Shown here: positions 44,571 through 55,800 of the stretch, in pieces | How positions within the stretch are numbered: the stretch's first letter is position 1 | Layout of the letters: every line of letters starts with the position of its first letter | From: Mercurialis annua | Taxonomy: Eukaryota > Streptophyta > Magnoliopsida > Malpighiales > Euphorbiaceae | Direction of reading: 5' to 3' | DNA length: 64,000 nucleotides | Assembly (NCBI RefSeq): GCF_937616625.2 | Contig: NC_065574.1 | Coordinates: forward strand, 28,832,501 to 28,896,500 | Notes under the pieces: model-generated | What the model saw: only the letters and a program-made list of their open reading frames with translations | Database searches by the model: none | Told to the model about the DNA's origin: nothing | Translations under genes and position numbers: made by a program

Positions 44571-46510
44571 ACAAAGATGAAACGTTTGGTTTGGTTTCAT
44601 AACGTTTTAAACGTTTGGCTTAAATCACTAAAATGGGGAAACGTTTGGTTTTGTTTCGTAACATTTGAAACGCTTGGATTTGTAAACATTTACAAACGTT
44701 ACAAAACAAATCCAAACATTTGGCTTTTAGCGACTAAAGCTAAACGTTTACGAACGTTGCGAAACAAATCTAAACGTTTCCCCATTTTAGCGATTAAAGC
44801 TGAACGTTTACAACGTTACGAAACAAAACTGAACGTTTTGCCTTTTTAGCAATTTAAGCCAAACGTTTACAAACGTTACGAAACAAATCCAAGAGTTTCA
44901 CCTTTTAAGCAATTTAAGCCAAACGTTTACAGACGTTACGAAACAAATCCAAACGTTTCAGCTTTTTAGCGTTTGAAGCCAAACGTTTACAAATGTTACC
45001 AAACAAATCCAAACTTGTCCCATTTTAGCAATTTAAGCCAAACTTTTAAAACGTTACGAAACAAATCACCAATCGTTTCACCTTTTTAGCGGTTTAAGCC
45101 AAACGATTACAAGCATTACGAAACAAATCCAAACATTTCACCTTTAACATTTACAAACGTTACGAAACAAAAATAAACGTTTCACTTTTAATGTTTACAA
45201 ACGTTACGGAACAAAAACAAACGTTTCACATCTTTAGCAATTTATACCAAATGTTAACAAACATTAAGAAATAAAACCAAACGTTTCACCTTTTTAGAAA
45301 ATTAAGCCAAACGTTTACAAACGATACGAAACAAAACCAAACGTTTAAAACGTTACGAAACAAATCGAAACGTTTCACATTTTTAGCGATTTAAGCCAAT
45401 ATTTACAACGTTACGAAACAAATCCAAATGTTTAACCTTTTTTAGCAATTTAAGCCAAACATTTACAAACGTTACAAAACAAAACCAAAAGTTTCACATT
45501 TTGAGCGATTTAAATAATATGCTTACAAACGCTATGAAACAAATCCAAACGTTTCATCATTTTAGCGATTTAAGCGAAACGTTTACAAACGTTATGAAAC
45601 AAATCCAAGCATTTCACCTTTTTAGCAATTTAATCCAAATGTTTACAAACGTTACAAAACAAATCTAAACGTTTCCCCATTTTAGCGATATAAGCCATAC
45701 GTTTCGAAACGTTACGAAGCAAATCCAAACGTTTCACCTTTTTAGAGATTTAAGCCAAACGTTTACAAACATTACGAAACAAATCCAAACATTTCACCTT
45801 TTTAGCGATTGAAGCCAAATGTTTACAAACTATACGAAACAAAACCAAACGTTTGAAACGTTACGAAACAAATCCAAACATTTCACATTTTTAGCGATTT
45901 ATGCCAAACGTTTGCAAACGTTACGGAACAAAACCAAACGTTTCGCATTTTTAGCGATTTAAGCCAAATGTTTACAAACGTTACGAAACAAATCCAAAAG
46001 TTTCCTCATTTTAGCGATTTAGGGCAAACGTTTAAAACGTTACGAATCAAATCCAATCGTTTCACCTTTTTAGAGATTTAAGCCAAAGGTTTACAAACGT
46101 TACGAAACAAAACCAAGCGTTTTACATTTTATCGATTTAAGCCTAACTATACGAAACAAAACCAAACGTTTACAATTTTTTGCGATTTAAGCGAAACGTT
46201 TACAAACATTACGAAACAATCCAACTGTTTCTCCATTTTAGTGATATAAGCCAAACGTTTACAATCGTTGCGAAACAAATCCAAATGTTTTACCTTTTTA
46301 GTGACTTAAGCCGAACGTTTACAAAAGTTACGAAACAATTCAAAACGTTTCCCCATTTTAGCGATTTAAGCCAAACTTTTAAAACGTTACCAAAACAAAG
46401 ATGAAACGTTTGGTTTGGTTTCATAACGTTTTAAACGTTTGGCTTAAATTACTAAAATGGGAAACGTTTGGTTTTGTTTCGTAACATTTGATACGCTTGG
46501 ATTTGTAAAC
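44571..46510 (-). repeat. ~1824-bp higher-order repeat containing inverted islands
   Basis: A plus-oriented island beginning ACAAAGATGAAACGTTTGGT occurs at 44571-44690 and again at 46395-46515, 1824 bp apart. The preceding landmark AACTATACGAAACAAAACC at 44322 and 46145 gives 1823 bp. The inversion therefore arose once and was then copied as part of a larger unit. A further partial copy of downstream landmarks extends to about 47.7 kb. Confidence 0.75.
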
Positions 46511-47980
46511 ATTTACAAATGTTAAAAAACAAATCCAAATATTTGGCTTTTTAGCGACTTAAGCCAAACGTTTACGAACGTTGCGAAACAAATCTAAACG
46601 TTTCCCCATTTTAGCAATTTAGGCCGAACGTTTACAAACGTTACGAAATAAAACTGAACGTTTCACCTTTTTAGCGATTTAAGCCAAACGTTAACAAACT
46701 TTACGAAACAAATCCAAGAGTTTCACCTTTTACAAAATTTAAGCCAAACGTTTACAAACGCTACGAAACAAATCCAAACGTTTCTCCTTTTTTGCGTTTC
46801 AAGCGAAACGTTTACAAATATTACGAAACAAATCACCAATCCTTTCACCTTTTTAGCGATTTAAGCCAAACATTTATAAACGTTTACAATTACGAAACAA
46901 ATCCAAACGTTTCACCTTTAACATTTACAAACGTTAGTATACGTTTCACTTTTAACGTTTACAAACGTTACGGAACAAAAACAAACGTTTCACATCATTT
47001 GCAATTTATACCAAATGTTAAAAAATGTTATGAAACAAAACCAAACGTTTCACCTTTTTTGCAAATTAAGCCAAACATTTACAACGTTACGAAACAAATC
47101 CAAATGTTTAACCTTTTTAGCAATTTAAGCCAAATATTTACAAACGTTACGAAACAAAACTGAACGTTTCACCTTTTTAGCGATTTAAGCCAAACGTTTA
47201 CAAACGTTACGAAACAAATCCAAGAGTTTCACCTTTTAAGCAATTTAAGCGAAACGTTTACAAACGTTACAAAGCAAATCCAAACGTTTAAGCTTTTTAG
47301 CGTTTGAAGCCAAATGTTTACAAATCACCAAACGTTTCACCTTTTTAGCGATTTATGCCAAACGTTTACAAACATTACGAAACAAATCCAAACATTTCAC
47401 CTTTTTAGCGATTGAAGCCAAATGTTTAAAAACTATACGAAACAAAACCAAACGTTTGAAACGTTACGAAACACATCTAAACATTTCACATTTTTAGCGA
47501 TTTATGCCAAACGTTTGCAAACGTTATGGAACAAAACCAAAGTTTTGCATTTTTTGCGATTTAAGCCAAACGTTTACAAACGTTACGAAACAAATCCAAA
47601 CGTTTCCTCATTTTAGCGGTTTAGGACAAACATTTAAAACATTACGAATCAAATCCAAACGTTTCACTTTTTAGCGATTTAAGACGAACGTTTACAAACT
47701 TTACGAAAAAAATCCAAATGTTTCCCCATTTTAGCGATGTAAGCAAAACATTTAATACGTTACGAAACAAATCCAAACATTTCCCCTTTTTAGCGATTTA
47801 AGCCAAACGTTTTTAAACGTTACAAAACAAATCCAAATGTTCACCTTTTTAGCAATTTAAGCTAAACTTTACAAACGTTGTGAAACAAATCCAAATGTTT
47901 CACCTTTTTAGCGATTTAAGCCAAACTTTTGTAAACGTTACGAAACAAATCCAAACGTTTCCCCTTTTTAGCGATTTAAG

Positions 47981-48406
47981 CATGGCTACAGGCGAGAAAG
48001 TCTCTTCATAATCGACTCCTTGCCTTTGGCGAAACCCTTTCGCAACAAGCCTAGCTTTAAAAGTCTCCACTTTTCCATCAGCACCAGTTTTACTCTTGAA
48101 TATCCATTTGTTCCCTATTGGTATAATACCTTAGGGTGGATCGACTAGCTCCCAAACTTTGTTACTGTACATGGAATCCATTTCGGATTTCATAGCTCCA
48201 AGCCATCTTGAATAATCTATATCACATATAGCTTCTTCATAAGTAGAAGGATCAACAATTTGATCATTTTCTCCATGAATAAATAACTCTTGAATATCAT
48301 GAAGAAAACGATATCTCTCTTGTGGATGAGATACTCTACTTGATCTTTGAGGTGTTTCAGTAGATTTTACTAATTCTGGTTCATTATGGGTTTGATCAAT
48401 CTCCAT
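47981..48406 (-). pseudogene. Copia integrase-RT linker and N-terminal reverse transcriptase
   Basis: Encodes a hydrophilic linker (MEIDQTHNEPELV, then PQRSSRVSHPQERY) and the start of copia RT (SRWLGAMKSEMDSMYSNKVW, then ELVDPP). A TAA at about 48131 is followed in frame by GIIPIGNKWIFKSK, VARGFRQRQGVDYEETFSPV and a terminal AM at the satellite junction. The catalytic YVDD region and everything after it are absent, so this remnant cannot encode a working RT. Confidence 0.9.
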
Positions 48407-49114
48407 TGTATCATTTTCTTGGTTTTTAGATGACTCCTAATCTAATTCAATATTCCTTCCTTTTCCACCTTCTTGAATAAACACTTTTTCAAGAAAATGG
48501 GCATCCTGACTAACAACGATTGTTTGTTCGGAAGGAATATAGAAATAATATTTTAAAATGTGTTTAGGATAACCAATGAACCGTCCCATAATTGATCTCG
48601 ATTACAACTTGTCGGTTATCAACTTTTTGATATATGGCGAACATCCCCAAATCTTAATATGCTTAAGACTTGGTTCCTTACCATACCATATCGCATCAGG
48701 TATTCTCGGAGCCGATTAAGTTGGTACTCGATTTAGAATATAATTTGCGCTAAGAAGTGCATGACCCCATTATGAAATGGGTAAATCAGTATAGCTCATC
48801 ATTGATCGTACCATGTCTAACAATATACGATTCTTCCGTTCCGATACACCATTCAACGGTGGTGTTCCCAGAGGAGTCAGTTGGGAAATAATAGCGCATT
48901 CTTTTAAGAATGCACCGAATTCCGTACTCAAGTATTCACCTCCTCGATCAGATCGTAGGATTTTAATACATTTTCCAATTTTGTTTTCTACTTCATTTTT
49001 GAAATATTTGAATTTTTCAAAAGATTCACTCTTGTTCTTCATAAGAACAATATACCCATACCGTGATAAATCATCGGTGGAGGTAATGAAGTATAAATAA
49101 CCACCTCGTGCCAT
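48407..49114 (-). pseudogene. Copia integrase core
   Basis: Residues MARGGYLYFITSTDDLSRYG, then ILRSDRGGEYLS and GVSERKNRILLDMVRSMM match the copia integrase core, including the second Asp and the Glu of the catalytic triad. The first Asp is upstream in SDVCGPF, just before a TAA at 49115-49117. TAA ends the longest open part at 48770. Beyond it the same frame continues through KHIKIWGCSPYIKK and MGRFIGYPKHILKYYFY (the usual copia region between integrase and RT) with three more stops. Confidence 0.9.
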
Positions 49115-49339
49115 TTATTTAAACGGACCACATACATCACTATGTGTGATTTCCAAAGTATCTTTGGCTCTACCACTTTGTCCCATAAAGGGTGAGCGGG
49201 TCATCTTGCCTTTAAGACATGACTCACAATTTCAAATTGATGCTGAATGAAGATTGCTTAAAATTCCCATCTTATCCAACTTGTTAAGTCTATCTTCCGC
49301 AATATATCCTAATCGTAAGTGCCATAATTGTTTCGAGGT
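49115..49339 (-). pseudogene. Copia integrase N-terminal (GAG-pre-integrase) region
   Basis: Same frame as gag and the integrase core. It reads KQLWHLRLGYIAEDRLNKL and then NCESCLKGKMTRSPF: the HHCC zinc-binding region with the conserved LWH-RLGY and C-x2-C motifs. A TGA at 49234-49232 and a TAA at 49117-49115 interrupt it. Confidence 0.85.
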
Positions 49340-50605
49340 TTAATCACTTATCGTATTTATTTCTAAAACATTATTTGTATTGCTAACATCTTCATTTATA
49401 CAATAAAGACCGTTTTGTATATAACCATAACCAATGATTTTATTATCATAGATAATTTTACAAACATCCTTTGTAAATAGGATATCATACCCTAATCTTG
49501 TCATACAAGATATGGACATGATATTTCTATAAGCGTTTGGTAAGTACAAAACATTCTTCAAATACAAAACATGTTTATACAACAAAATAGAAGATGATCC
49601 TATAGCTTTAGCTGCAACGCTTGTGTTATTTCCAAGCTTGAAGATCACTTCGTCCTTGTCCAACTTCCTCTCATTTTCTAGATCCTGTAAGGATGAACAA
49701 ATGTGAGAACTAGCTCCGGTATCTAATACCCGAGCTTTGGACGAGCTATCGTTATTGGAATTGAAATAACAAGAAATTGACACACCCTTACCGGGATTTT
49801 CATTCTTCTTGTTTTTGCCCTTGGATTCCAAATACTTGAGGCAACTTTGTTTCCAATGTCCCTCGCCTTCACAAAAGAAACACTTTCCTTTGTTCTCCGA
49901 GGTTCCCTTCTTTTTTGTAATGGCCTTTTCGGCCTTCAAAATATTCTTCTTAGTTTTCTTCTTCTTAGTCTTACTAGAAGAAGCAACAACAAGAGAAACT
50001 TCCTTTCCCTTAACATTATTATTTTCAGCAATTATCAACATATTTGATAACTCAGCAAGTGTACATTCTATCTGATTCATATAGTAATTTGTGATGAAAT
50101 TATCATGCGATTCCGGAAGGGATTGAAGGATCACATCCGTTTGGAGATTGAAGTCCATGATGAAGTCTAGACCCTCTAGCCGTTTGATACATCGAATCAT
50201 CATGTTCACATGTTCTCCAACACCCTTTCCCTCGGAATGCTTCGCCCGAAATAATTGCTTAGATATCTCATGTCTAGCAAAACGACTTGATTCACCATAC
50301 AACTCTTGTAAGTGAAATAATATTTCGCGAGCTCCCGGATATTTCTCGTGTTGCTTTTGCAACTCGTTATTCATAGATGCCAACATATAGCACTTGGCTT
50401 GTTCGTCATCTAACTTCGACTTGCGCAATGCCTCACGTTCCTCGGGAGGTGCCTCAATCGGCAATGGTCCCGAAACATTTGTCTCAAGAACATATGCTAT
50501 GTGTTCACTTGCAAGAACTATTTTGAGATTTCTTAACCAATCAACAAAGTTAGGACCCACTAAGCGATTATTGTCGAGAATGCTACTTAACGGATTTGAT
50601 TTCAT
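49340..50605 (-). pseudogene. Copia gag and protease
   Basis: 421 codons from the ATG at 50605. The N-terminal ~200 residues are copia gag (LVGPNFVDWLRNLKIVLASE, then ISKQLFRAKHSEG). A Lys-rich stretch follows, then a zinc knuckle CFFCEGEGHWKQSC (49841-49882) that binds element RNA, then the aspartic protease with its active site DTGASSHIC (Asp-Thr-Gly at 49723-49715) and the usual GNNTSVAAKAIG flap region. The TAA at 49342-49340 falls just before the integrase N-terminus in the same frame. Copia encodes gag to RT as one polyprotein, so this is a nonsense mutation. The ORF itself is undamaged to that point. Confidence 0.93.
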
Positions 50606-51690
50606 CTTATCTTATCAACCTATAGATAGAAAAGATCTTTAATTAGTATTATTGAATTATATATTTAAACCATGATGATTTGGTCTTTATCAAAATGGCC
50701 TCCCACTATCTTTTTCGAATCCTACACTTCCAAAATAGGAAACGTAAATCTTTGTTGGAAAAGATTTCAAGCGGGTGATTGAATTCTTATAGTCATTGTT
50801 CTTTCCCTCAGGTACACCTAATTGCCGTTATTGGGATCACAATGTACTACAAGTGAACAACACTTGTTCATCATACCTCATATGAGGTTCAATCATTTCC
50901 AGCTCCTAATGTATTCACCCTCAGATACCCATTGTTGTTATTGGGTTTCAGCATTAGTTACGTTTAACCCATTGAATCAACTAAGATGTATCAATTTGAA
51001 TAATACACGACTCAGGTACGCCTAATTGCCATTATTGCCGTGTACTATATTGATACACCCATAACATCTCATGTTTAACAATAAACTCAACAACAGCCTC
51101 TTGACGATATCATCTCACCCCTATGTATCCATAGCCGACAAGATGATAACTCAAAGCGTGTTAGTTTATTGCTCCAATGGAGAGCCATTGATAAATCAAT
51201 ATAAACTTAATCTTTTAACTTTTAGGAAGATTTCTTACGGTTTTCAGTTATTCCGGTCTCACTAAGCACACAACACATTTTAGCATGCATCTCATACATA
51301 TTAAAGCTAAAATGAATCATGCAATCACACATGTATGATCATGGATTTCCTAGGTCTCATTCTTTAGCCACTAAAGAATGAGAAAACTATTACTTGTTCC
51401 ACATGTTTTGTTGATCACACTATAATGCACAGGCGAGTTACGTATTGTGTTAAATAATCACATTAGAAAAATTCCCAGGATAGATTGGAGGGTCACGAGC
51501 GGACCACTTAAGTACCAATCTCCTAGACAGAATTTAATCAAATGTAATTAATGCCATAATACCGTTTGCTCGTTTTTGCAAACAAGACCTAAGCCCTCGG
51601 AATTATAAATTACATGCCAATTAATAATTCCTAAGTCCATGATTATTAGTACATGCATTCAATCGTAAATCTTTAATACTTGCTGATACG
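50606..51690 (-). other. Leader region of the copia element
   Basis: About 1.1 kb between the primer binding site and the gag start, long for a copia leader. No conserved ORF was seen. It contains a diverged internal duplication: CACCTAATTGCCGTTATTG near 50815 and CGCCTAATTGCCATTATTG near 51019. Short open frames on the plus strand here have no recognisable domain. Confidence 0.7.
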
Positions 51691-51704
51691 GTGGCTCTGA
51701 TAAC
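51691..51704 (-). other. Primer binding site of copia element, mutated
   Basis: Read on the minus strand, GTTATCAGAGCCAC starts three bases after the LTR end. It matches the initiator-Met site TGGTATCAGAGC except at the first positions. Confidence 0.75.
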
Positions 51705-51706
51705 AC

Positions 51707-52209
51707 TGTTGGTGCAGCGGGACGTGAGGGTCCGAATCGTATATTTCAATTCAAAATTAGAATTTTAACAATTCGGATCCAGAAATTGATCATATCAATA
51801 ACAAATGGATCGTCACACATCTAGAAACCGTAAGGAGAATACTTATGTCGATTCTCCAACGATTCTTGTAGTCTCGATAGTACGGTGACCTCAAGCTCGT
51901 CCACATGAGTATGCGTCCAATTAAATCCTCGCCTTGAAGTAATCTGCAAGAGTTCCTCTTGCCGAGCAACTCTAAGCTCAAACTCTCGCCTCGATTACGT
52001 CATTGCTGGGATGTATGAAAAACTTTCTCCAAGCTTTTTTGTGATTGATGACTACTTGAACTCCTTCAAATATGCTCTCTTAAGTGTGTTGTGTATAGAA
52101 TGAGCAAAGGCAACCTCTGTTTATAGGGTAGAACTTTGCTTAAGAATGCACCTCATATGCTAGGTGTCACACACCAAGCAAAGGTGTTGCCACCATTCGA
52201 CACCTCACA
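51707..52209 (-). repeat. Partial 5' LTR of the copia element
   Basis: About 500 bp whose minus-strand end GCACCAACA abuts the primer binding site. It matches the last ~400 bp of the solo LTR at 58747-60580 in inverted orientation. It keeps a ~75-bp stretch with the TATA box that the solo LTR has lost. The LTR front is missing: at 52209 it meets the front half of a similar LTR in the opposite orientation. Confidence 0.85.
52118..52126 (-). promoter_or_regulatory. Putative TATA box in the copia LTR
   Basis: CTATAAACA on the minus strand, in the context TACCCTATAAACAGAGG, about 410 bp upstream of the LTR end. It is orientated to transcribe gag-pol. The equivalent stretch is deleted in the solo LTR at 58747-60580. 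Confidence 0.6.
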
Positions 52210-52857
52210 TGTTTTAGTAGTATGTGCCCTAGGGCAATTTGTTCATGTATATTTGTAGAACTTATCCCAATGGCAAAGCTATATATATTCTAATTGAACT
52301 AAGTGTCTCATCAACTAAGTGTTCATTTATTACGTATTGTCCTTATCACATTATGATAGAATCTATTCTTAAGGTGTTAAGAATATGAGTTACAAATTCT
52401 ATTATACAAGTGATCTAAATAACAGTTCACGATCGATGGGGTCCTACGAATAAGGGCATCGTATTATCCCGGAAAGATTGTCACCTCTGTTTATTCTCCT
52501 GATTAGTAAGGAGTTACTAATTAAAGGAAGTAGTGAGTCTCATACTACTTGATGGAGATCAGGATAAGCATGTGGACACCCAAGATGTTGAGTGGGTCGA
52601 ACAAGTGACGCTAGATGACTTATACATGGTATTTCATCAAAGTCAATTTAATGTCATCTAGGTCATAATTGTACATATGTCCTTTGACTTCCGGTGACAC
52701 TATCTTGTATATAGGTTATTAGAGTTTGATACTCCTTATCCCTAGATCTCTCATGAGCTACGGTCGCGGGATGTGTTGGCTCTAGTTAGTTGTATATGGA
52801 GATAGGGGTTTAACCATGAGAGGATTTTTCACTCCGGATGAACGAAGAAAAGATTCT
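52210..52857 (+). repeat. Front part of a copia LTR, opposite orientation
   Basis: Starts TGTTTTAGTAGTATGTGCC and is collinear in direct orientation with 58747-59361, the first third of the solo LTR. Homology stops at 52857, after AAAAGATTCT, and satellite 2 begins within ten bases. It directly abuts the oppositely oriented LTR tail at 52209, so the two halves form an inverted, non-LTR arrangement. It contains no gene. Confidence 0.85.
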
Positions 52858-52864
52858 CCATTCA

Positions 52865-55800
52865 TATGTCGCGTCACAGTCTCTCTAACGCGTCGTTCCG
52901 ATTACCTAAGCATAGTTAGGTTATATTACACAAAGTGTGAGTGAAAGGTAACAATATATTAGTATGTCGCGTCTCAAGTCTCTTTAATGCGTCATTCCGA
53001 TTACCTAAGCATGGCTAGGTTATATTACGCAAAGAGTACGTGAAAAGTGACGCTAGATTATGTTGCGTCACAAGTGTCTCTGACGCGTCGGTCCGATTAC
53101 CTAAGCACGTTTGGGTTATATTACTTATAGTGTGCGTCAAAAGTAACAATTGATTTGTATGTCTCCTCTCAAGTCTCTTTAACGCGTCTTTCCGATTATT
53201 TAAGCATGGTTCGGTTACAGTACGCGAAGTGTGCGTGAAAAGTGATACTAGATTAGTATGGCGCGTCTCAAGTCTCTTTAACGCGTCGTATCGACTACCA
53301 TGCTTATGTCGCGTCACAAGTTTATCAAACGCATCATTTTGAATACCCTTATAGTTAGGTTATAATACGTAAAGGGCTCATGAAAAGTGACGCTAGATTA
53401 GTATGTCGCGTCTAAATATGGTTAGGTTATATTACGCAAAGCGTGCGTTAAAAGTGACGCTAGATTAGTATGTCGTCTCTCAAGTCTCTTTAACGCGTCG
53501 TTCCGATGACCTAAGTATTTACGCAAAGTGTGCATGAAAAGTGACGCTGGATTAGAATGTCGTGTCTCAATTCTCTTTAACGTGTTGTTCTCATTACCTA
53601 AGCATGGTGAGGTTATATTACGCAAAGCGTGCGTGAAAAGTGACGCTGATTAGTATGTAGCGAAAGTGTGCGTGAAAAGTAACGCTAGATTAGTATGTCG
53701 CGCCTCAATTCTCCTTATCGCGTTGTTCTGATTACCTAAGCAAGGTTAGGTTATATTACGCAAAGCGTACGTTAAAAGTGACGCTAGATTAGTATGTTGT
53801 GTCTCAAGTCTGTTTAACGCGTTGTTCCGATTACCTAAACATTAACGCAAAGTGTGCGGGAAAAGTGACGCTAGATTAGAATGTCATGTCTCAATTCTCT
53901 TTACCGCGTTGTTCCGATTACCTAAGCATGGTGATGTTATATTACACAAAGCGTGGGTGGAAAGTGTCACTAATTAGTATGTCACGAAAGTGTGCTTGAA
54001 AAGTGACGATAGATTAGTATGTCGCGTCTCAATTCTCTTTAACGCTTTGTTCCGATTACCTAAGCCTGGTACGGTTATATTACGCAGAGTGTGCGTAAAA
54101 AGTGACGCTGGATTTGTATGGCGCTTCTCAAGTCTCTTTTACGCGTCGTTTCGATTACCATGCTTATGTCGTGTCACAAGTATCTTTAATAGGTCGTTCC
54201 GATAACCTAAGCATGGTTAGGTTATATTACGCAAAGGGTACGTAGAATGTGACGCTAGATTAGTATGTCGCGTCTCAATTATCTTTAACGCCGTGTTCCG
54301 ATTACCTAAGCATGGTTAGGTTATATTACGCAAAGCGTGCGTGAAAAGCGACGCTAGATTATTATGTCGCCTCTTAAGTCTAATTAACGCGTCGTTTCTA
54401 TTACCTAAGCATGGTTAGGTCATATTACACAAAGTGTGCATGAAAAGTTATACTAGATAAGTATGTCGTGTTCTTTTTAACGCGTCGTTCCGATTACCTA
54501 AGCGAGGTTAGGTTATATTATGCAAAGAGTGCGTGAAAAGTGACGCTAGATTAGTATGTTGCGTCTCAAGTCTCTTTAACGAGTCGTTCTGATTACCCAA
54601 GAGTGGTTAGTTTATATTACACGAAGTGTGCGAGAAAGGTAACGCTAGATTAGTATGTCAAGTATCAAGTCTCTTTAAAGCGTCGATCTGATTAGCAAAG
54701 CATGGCTAGATTATACTACGCAAGGTGTGTATGAAAAGTGACGCTAGATTAATATATCATGTCTCAAGGCTTTTTAATGCGTCGTTCCGATTACCTAAGC
54801 ATGGTTAGGTTATATTATGCATTAGTTAGGTCAATTATGAAGCTAGATTTGTATGGCGCGTCTCAAGTATCTTTAACGCGTCGTTTTAATTACCATGATT
54901 ATTTCGCGTCACAAGTCTCTCTAACGCGTCGTTTTGATTACCTAAGCATGGTTAGGTTATATTACGCAAAGAGTGCGTTAAAAGTGACGCTAGATTAGTA
55001 TGTCGCGTCTCAATTCACTTTAACAGGTTGTTCCTATTACGTGAGCATGGTTAAGTTATATTGCGCAAAGAGTGCGTGAAAAGTGACGCTGGATTATTAT
55101 GTCGCGTCTCAAGTCTGTTTAACGTGTCGTTCCGATTACCTAAGCATGGTTAGGTTATATTACGCAAAGTATGCATGAAAAGTGACGCTAGATAAGTATG
55201 TCGCATTCTCTTTAACGCGTCGTTCCGATTACCTAATCATGGTTAGGTTACATTACGCAAAGTGTGCGTGAAAAGTGACGCTAGATTAGTATGGCGCGTC
55301 TCAAGCCTCTTTAACGTGTCTTTTCGATTACCATGCTTATGTCGCATCACAAGTCTCTCTAACGCGTCTTTTTGAATTACCTATGCATTGTTAGGTTATG
55401 TTACGCAAAGGGTGCGTGAAAAGTGACGCCAGATTAGTATGTCACGTCTCTATTCTCTTTAACGCATTGTTCCAATTACCTAAGCATGGTTAGGTTATAT
55501 TACGCAAAGTGTTCATGAAAAGTGACGCTAGATAAGTATGTCGCCTCACAAGTCTCTTTAACGCGTCGTTCCGATTACCTAAGCATGGTTAGGTTATTTT
55601 ACGCAAAGAGTGCGTGACAAGTGACAATAGATTAGTATATCGCGTCTCAAGTCTCTTTACCAAGTCGTTCTGATTACCCAAGAATGGTTAGGTTATATTA
55701 CAGAAAGTGTGCGAGAAAAGTAACGCTGGATTAGTATGTCGCGTCTCAAGTCTCTTGAACGCGTATTTCCGATTAGCTAAGCATGGTTAGGTTATATTAC

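Larger units (their letters stand above)
34363..47981 (-). repeat. Satellite 1 array, minus orientation, main block
   Basis: About 13.6 kb of the 60-bp satellite as reverse complement. Parts are highly regular (37-43 kb, with a 1938-bp higher-order unit). The 43.5-48 kb part is more scrambled, with truncated monomers, TATACGAAACAAAACC variants and short islands in the opposite orientation. No gene or other insertion was seen. The array ends at 47981 against the copia remnant. Confidence 0.95.
47981..52209 (-). mobile_element. Truncated Ty1/copia retrotransposon
   Basis: Minus-strand element with, in its own 5' to 3' order, an LTR piece (52209-51707), primer binding site, ~1.1-kb leader, gag-protease, integrase, and the first part of reverse transcriptase. 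At 47981 it is cut just after the motif FSPVAM and joined to satellite 1, so most of RT, RNase H and the 3' LTR are missing. Protease before integrase before RT is the copia order. All coding parts are in one frame with eight in-frame stops and no frameshift. I cannot assign a copia lineage confidently. Confidence 0.93.

Noticed and set aside
1..47981. Claim that satellite 1 is the centromere repeat
   Set aside because: Higher-order structure and retroelement insertions are compatible, but the elements are Tekay-like, not the centromere-targeting CRM type, and nothing in the sequence proves CENH3 binding.
49809..50075. Phe-rich plus-strand ORF opposite copia gag
   Set aside because: Antisense shadow of the Lys-rich gag region; Lys codons read as Phe/Leu on the other strand.
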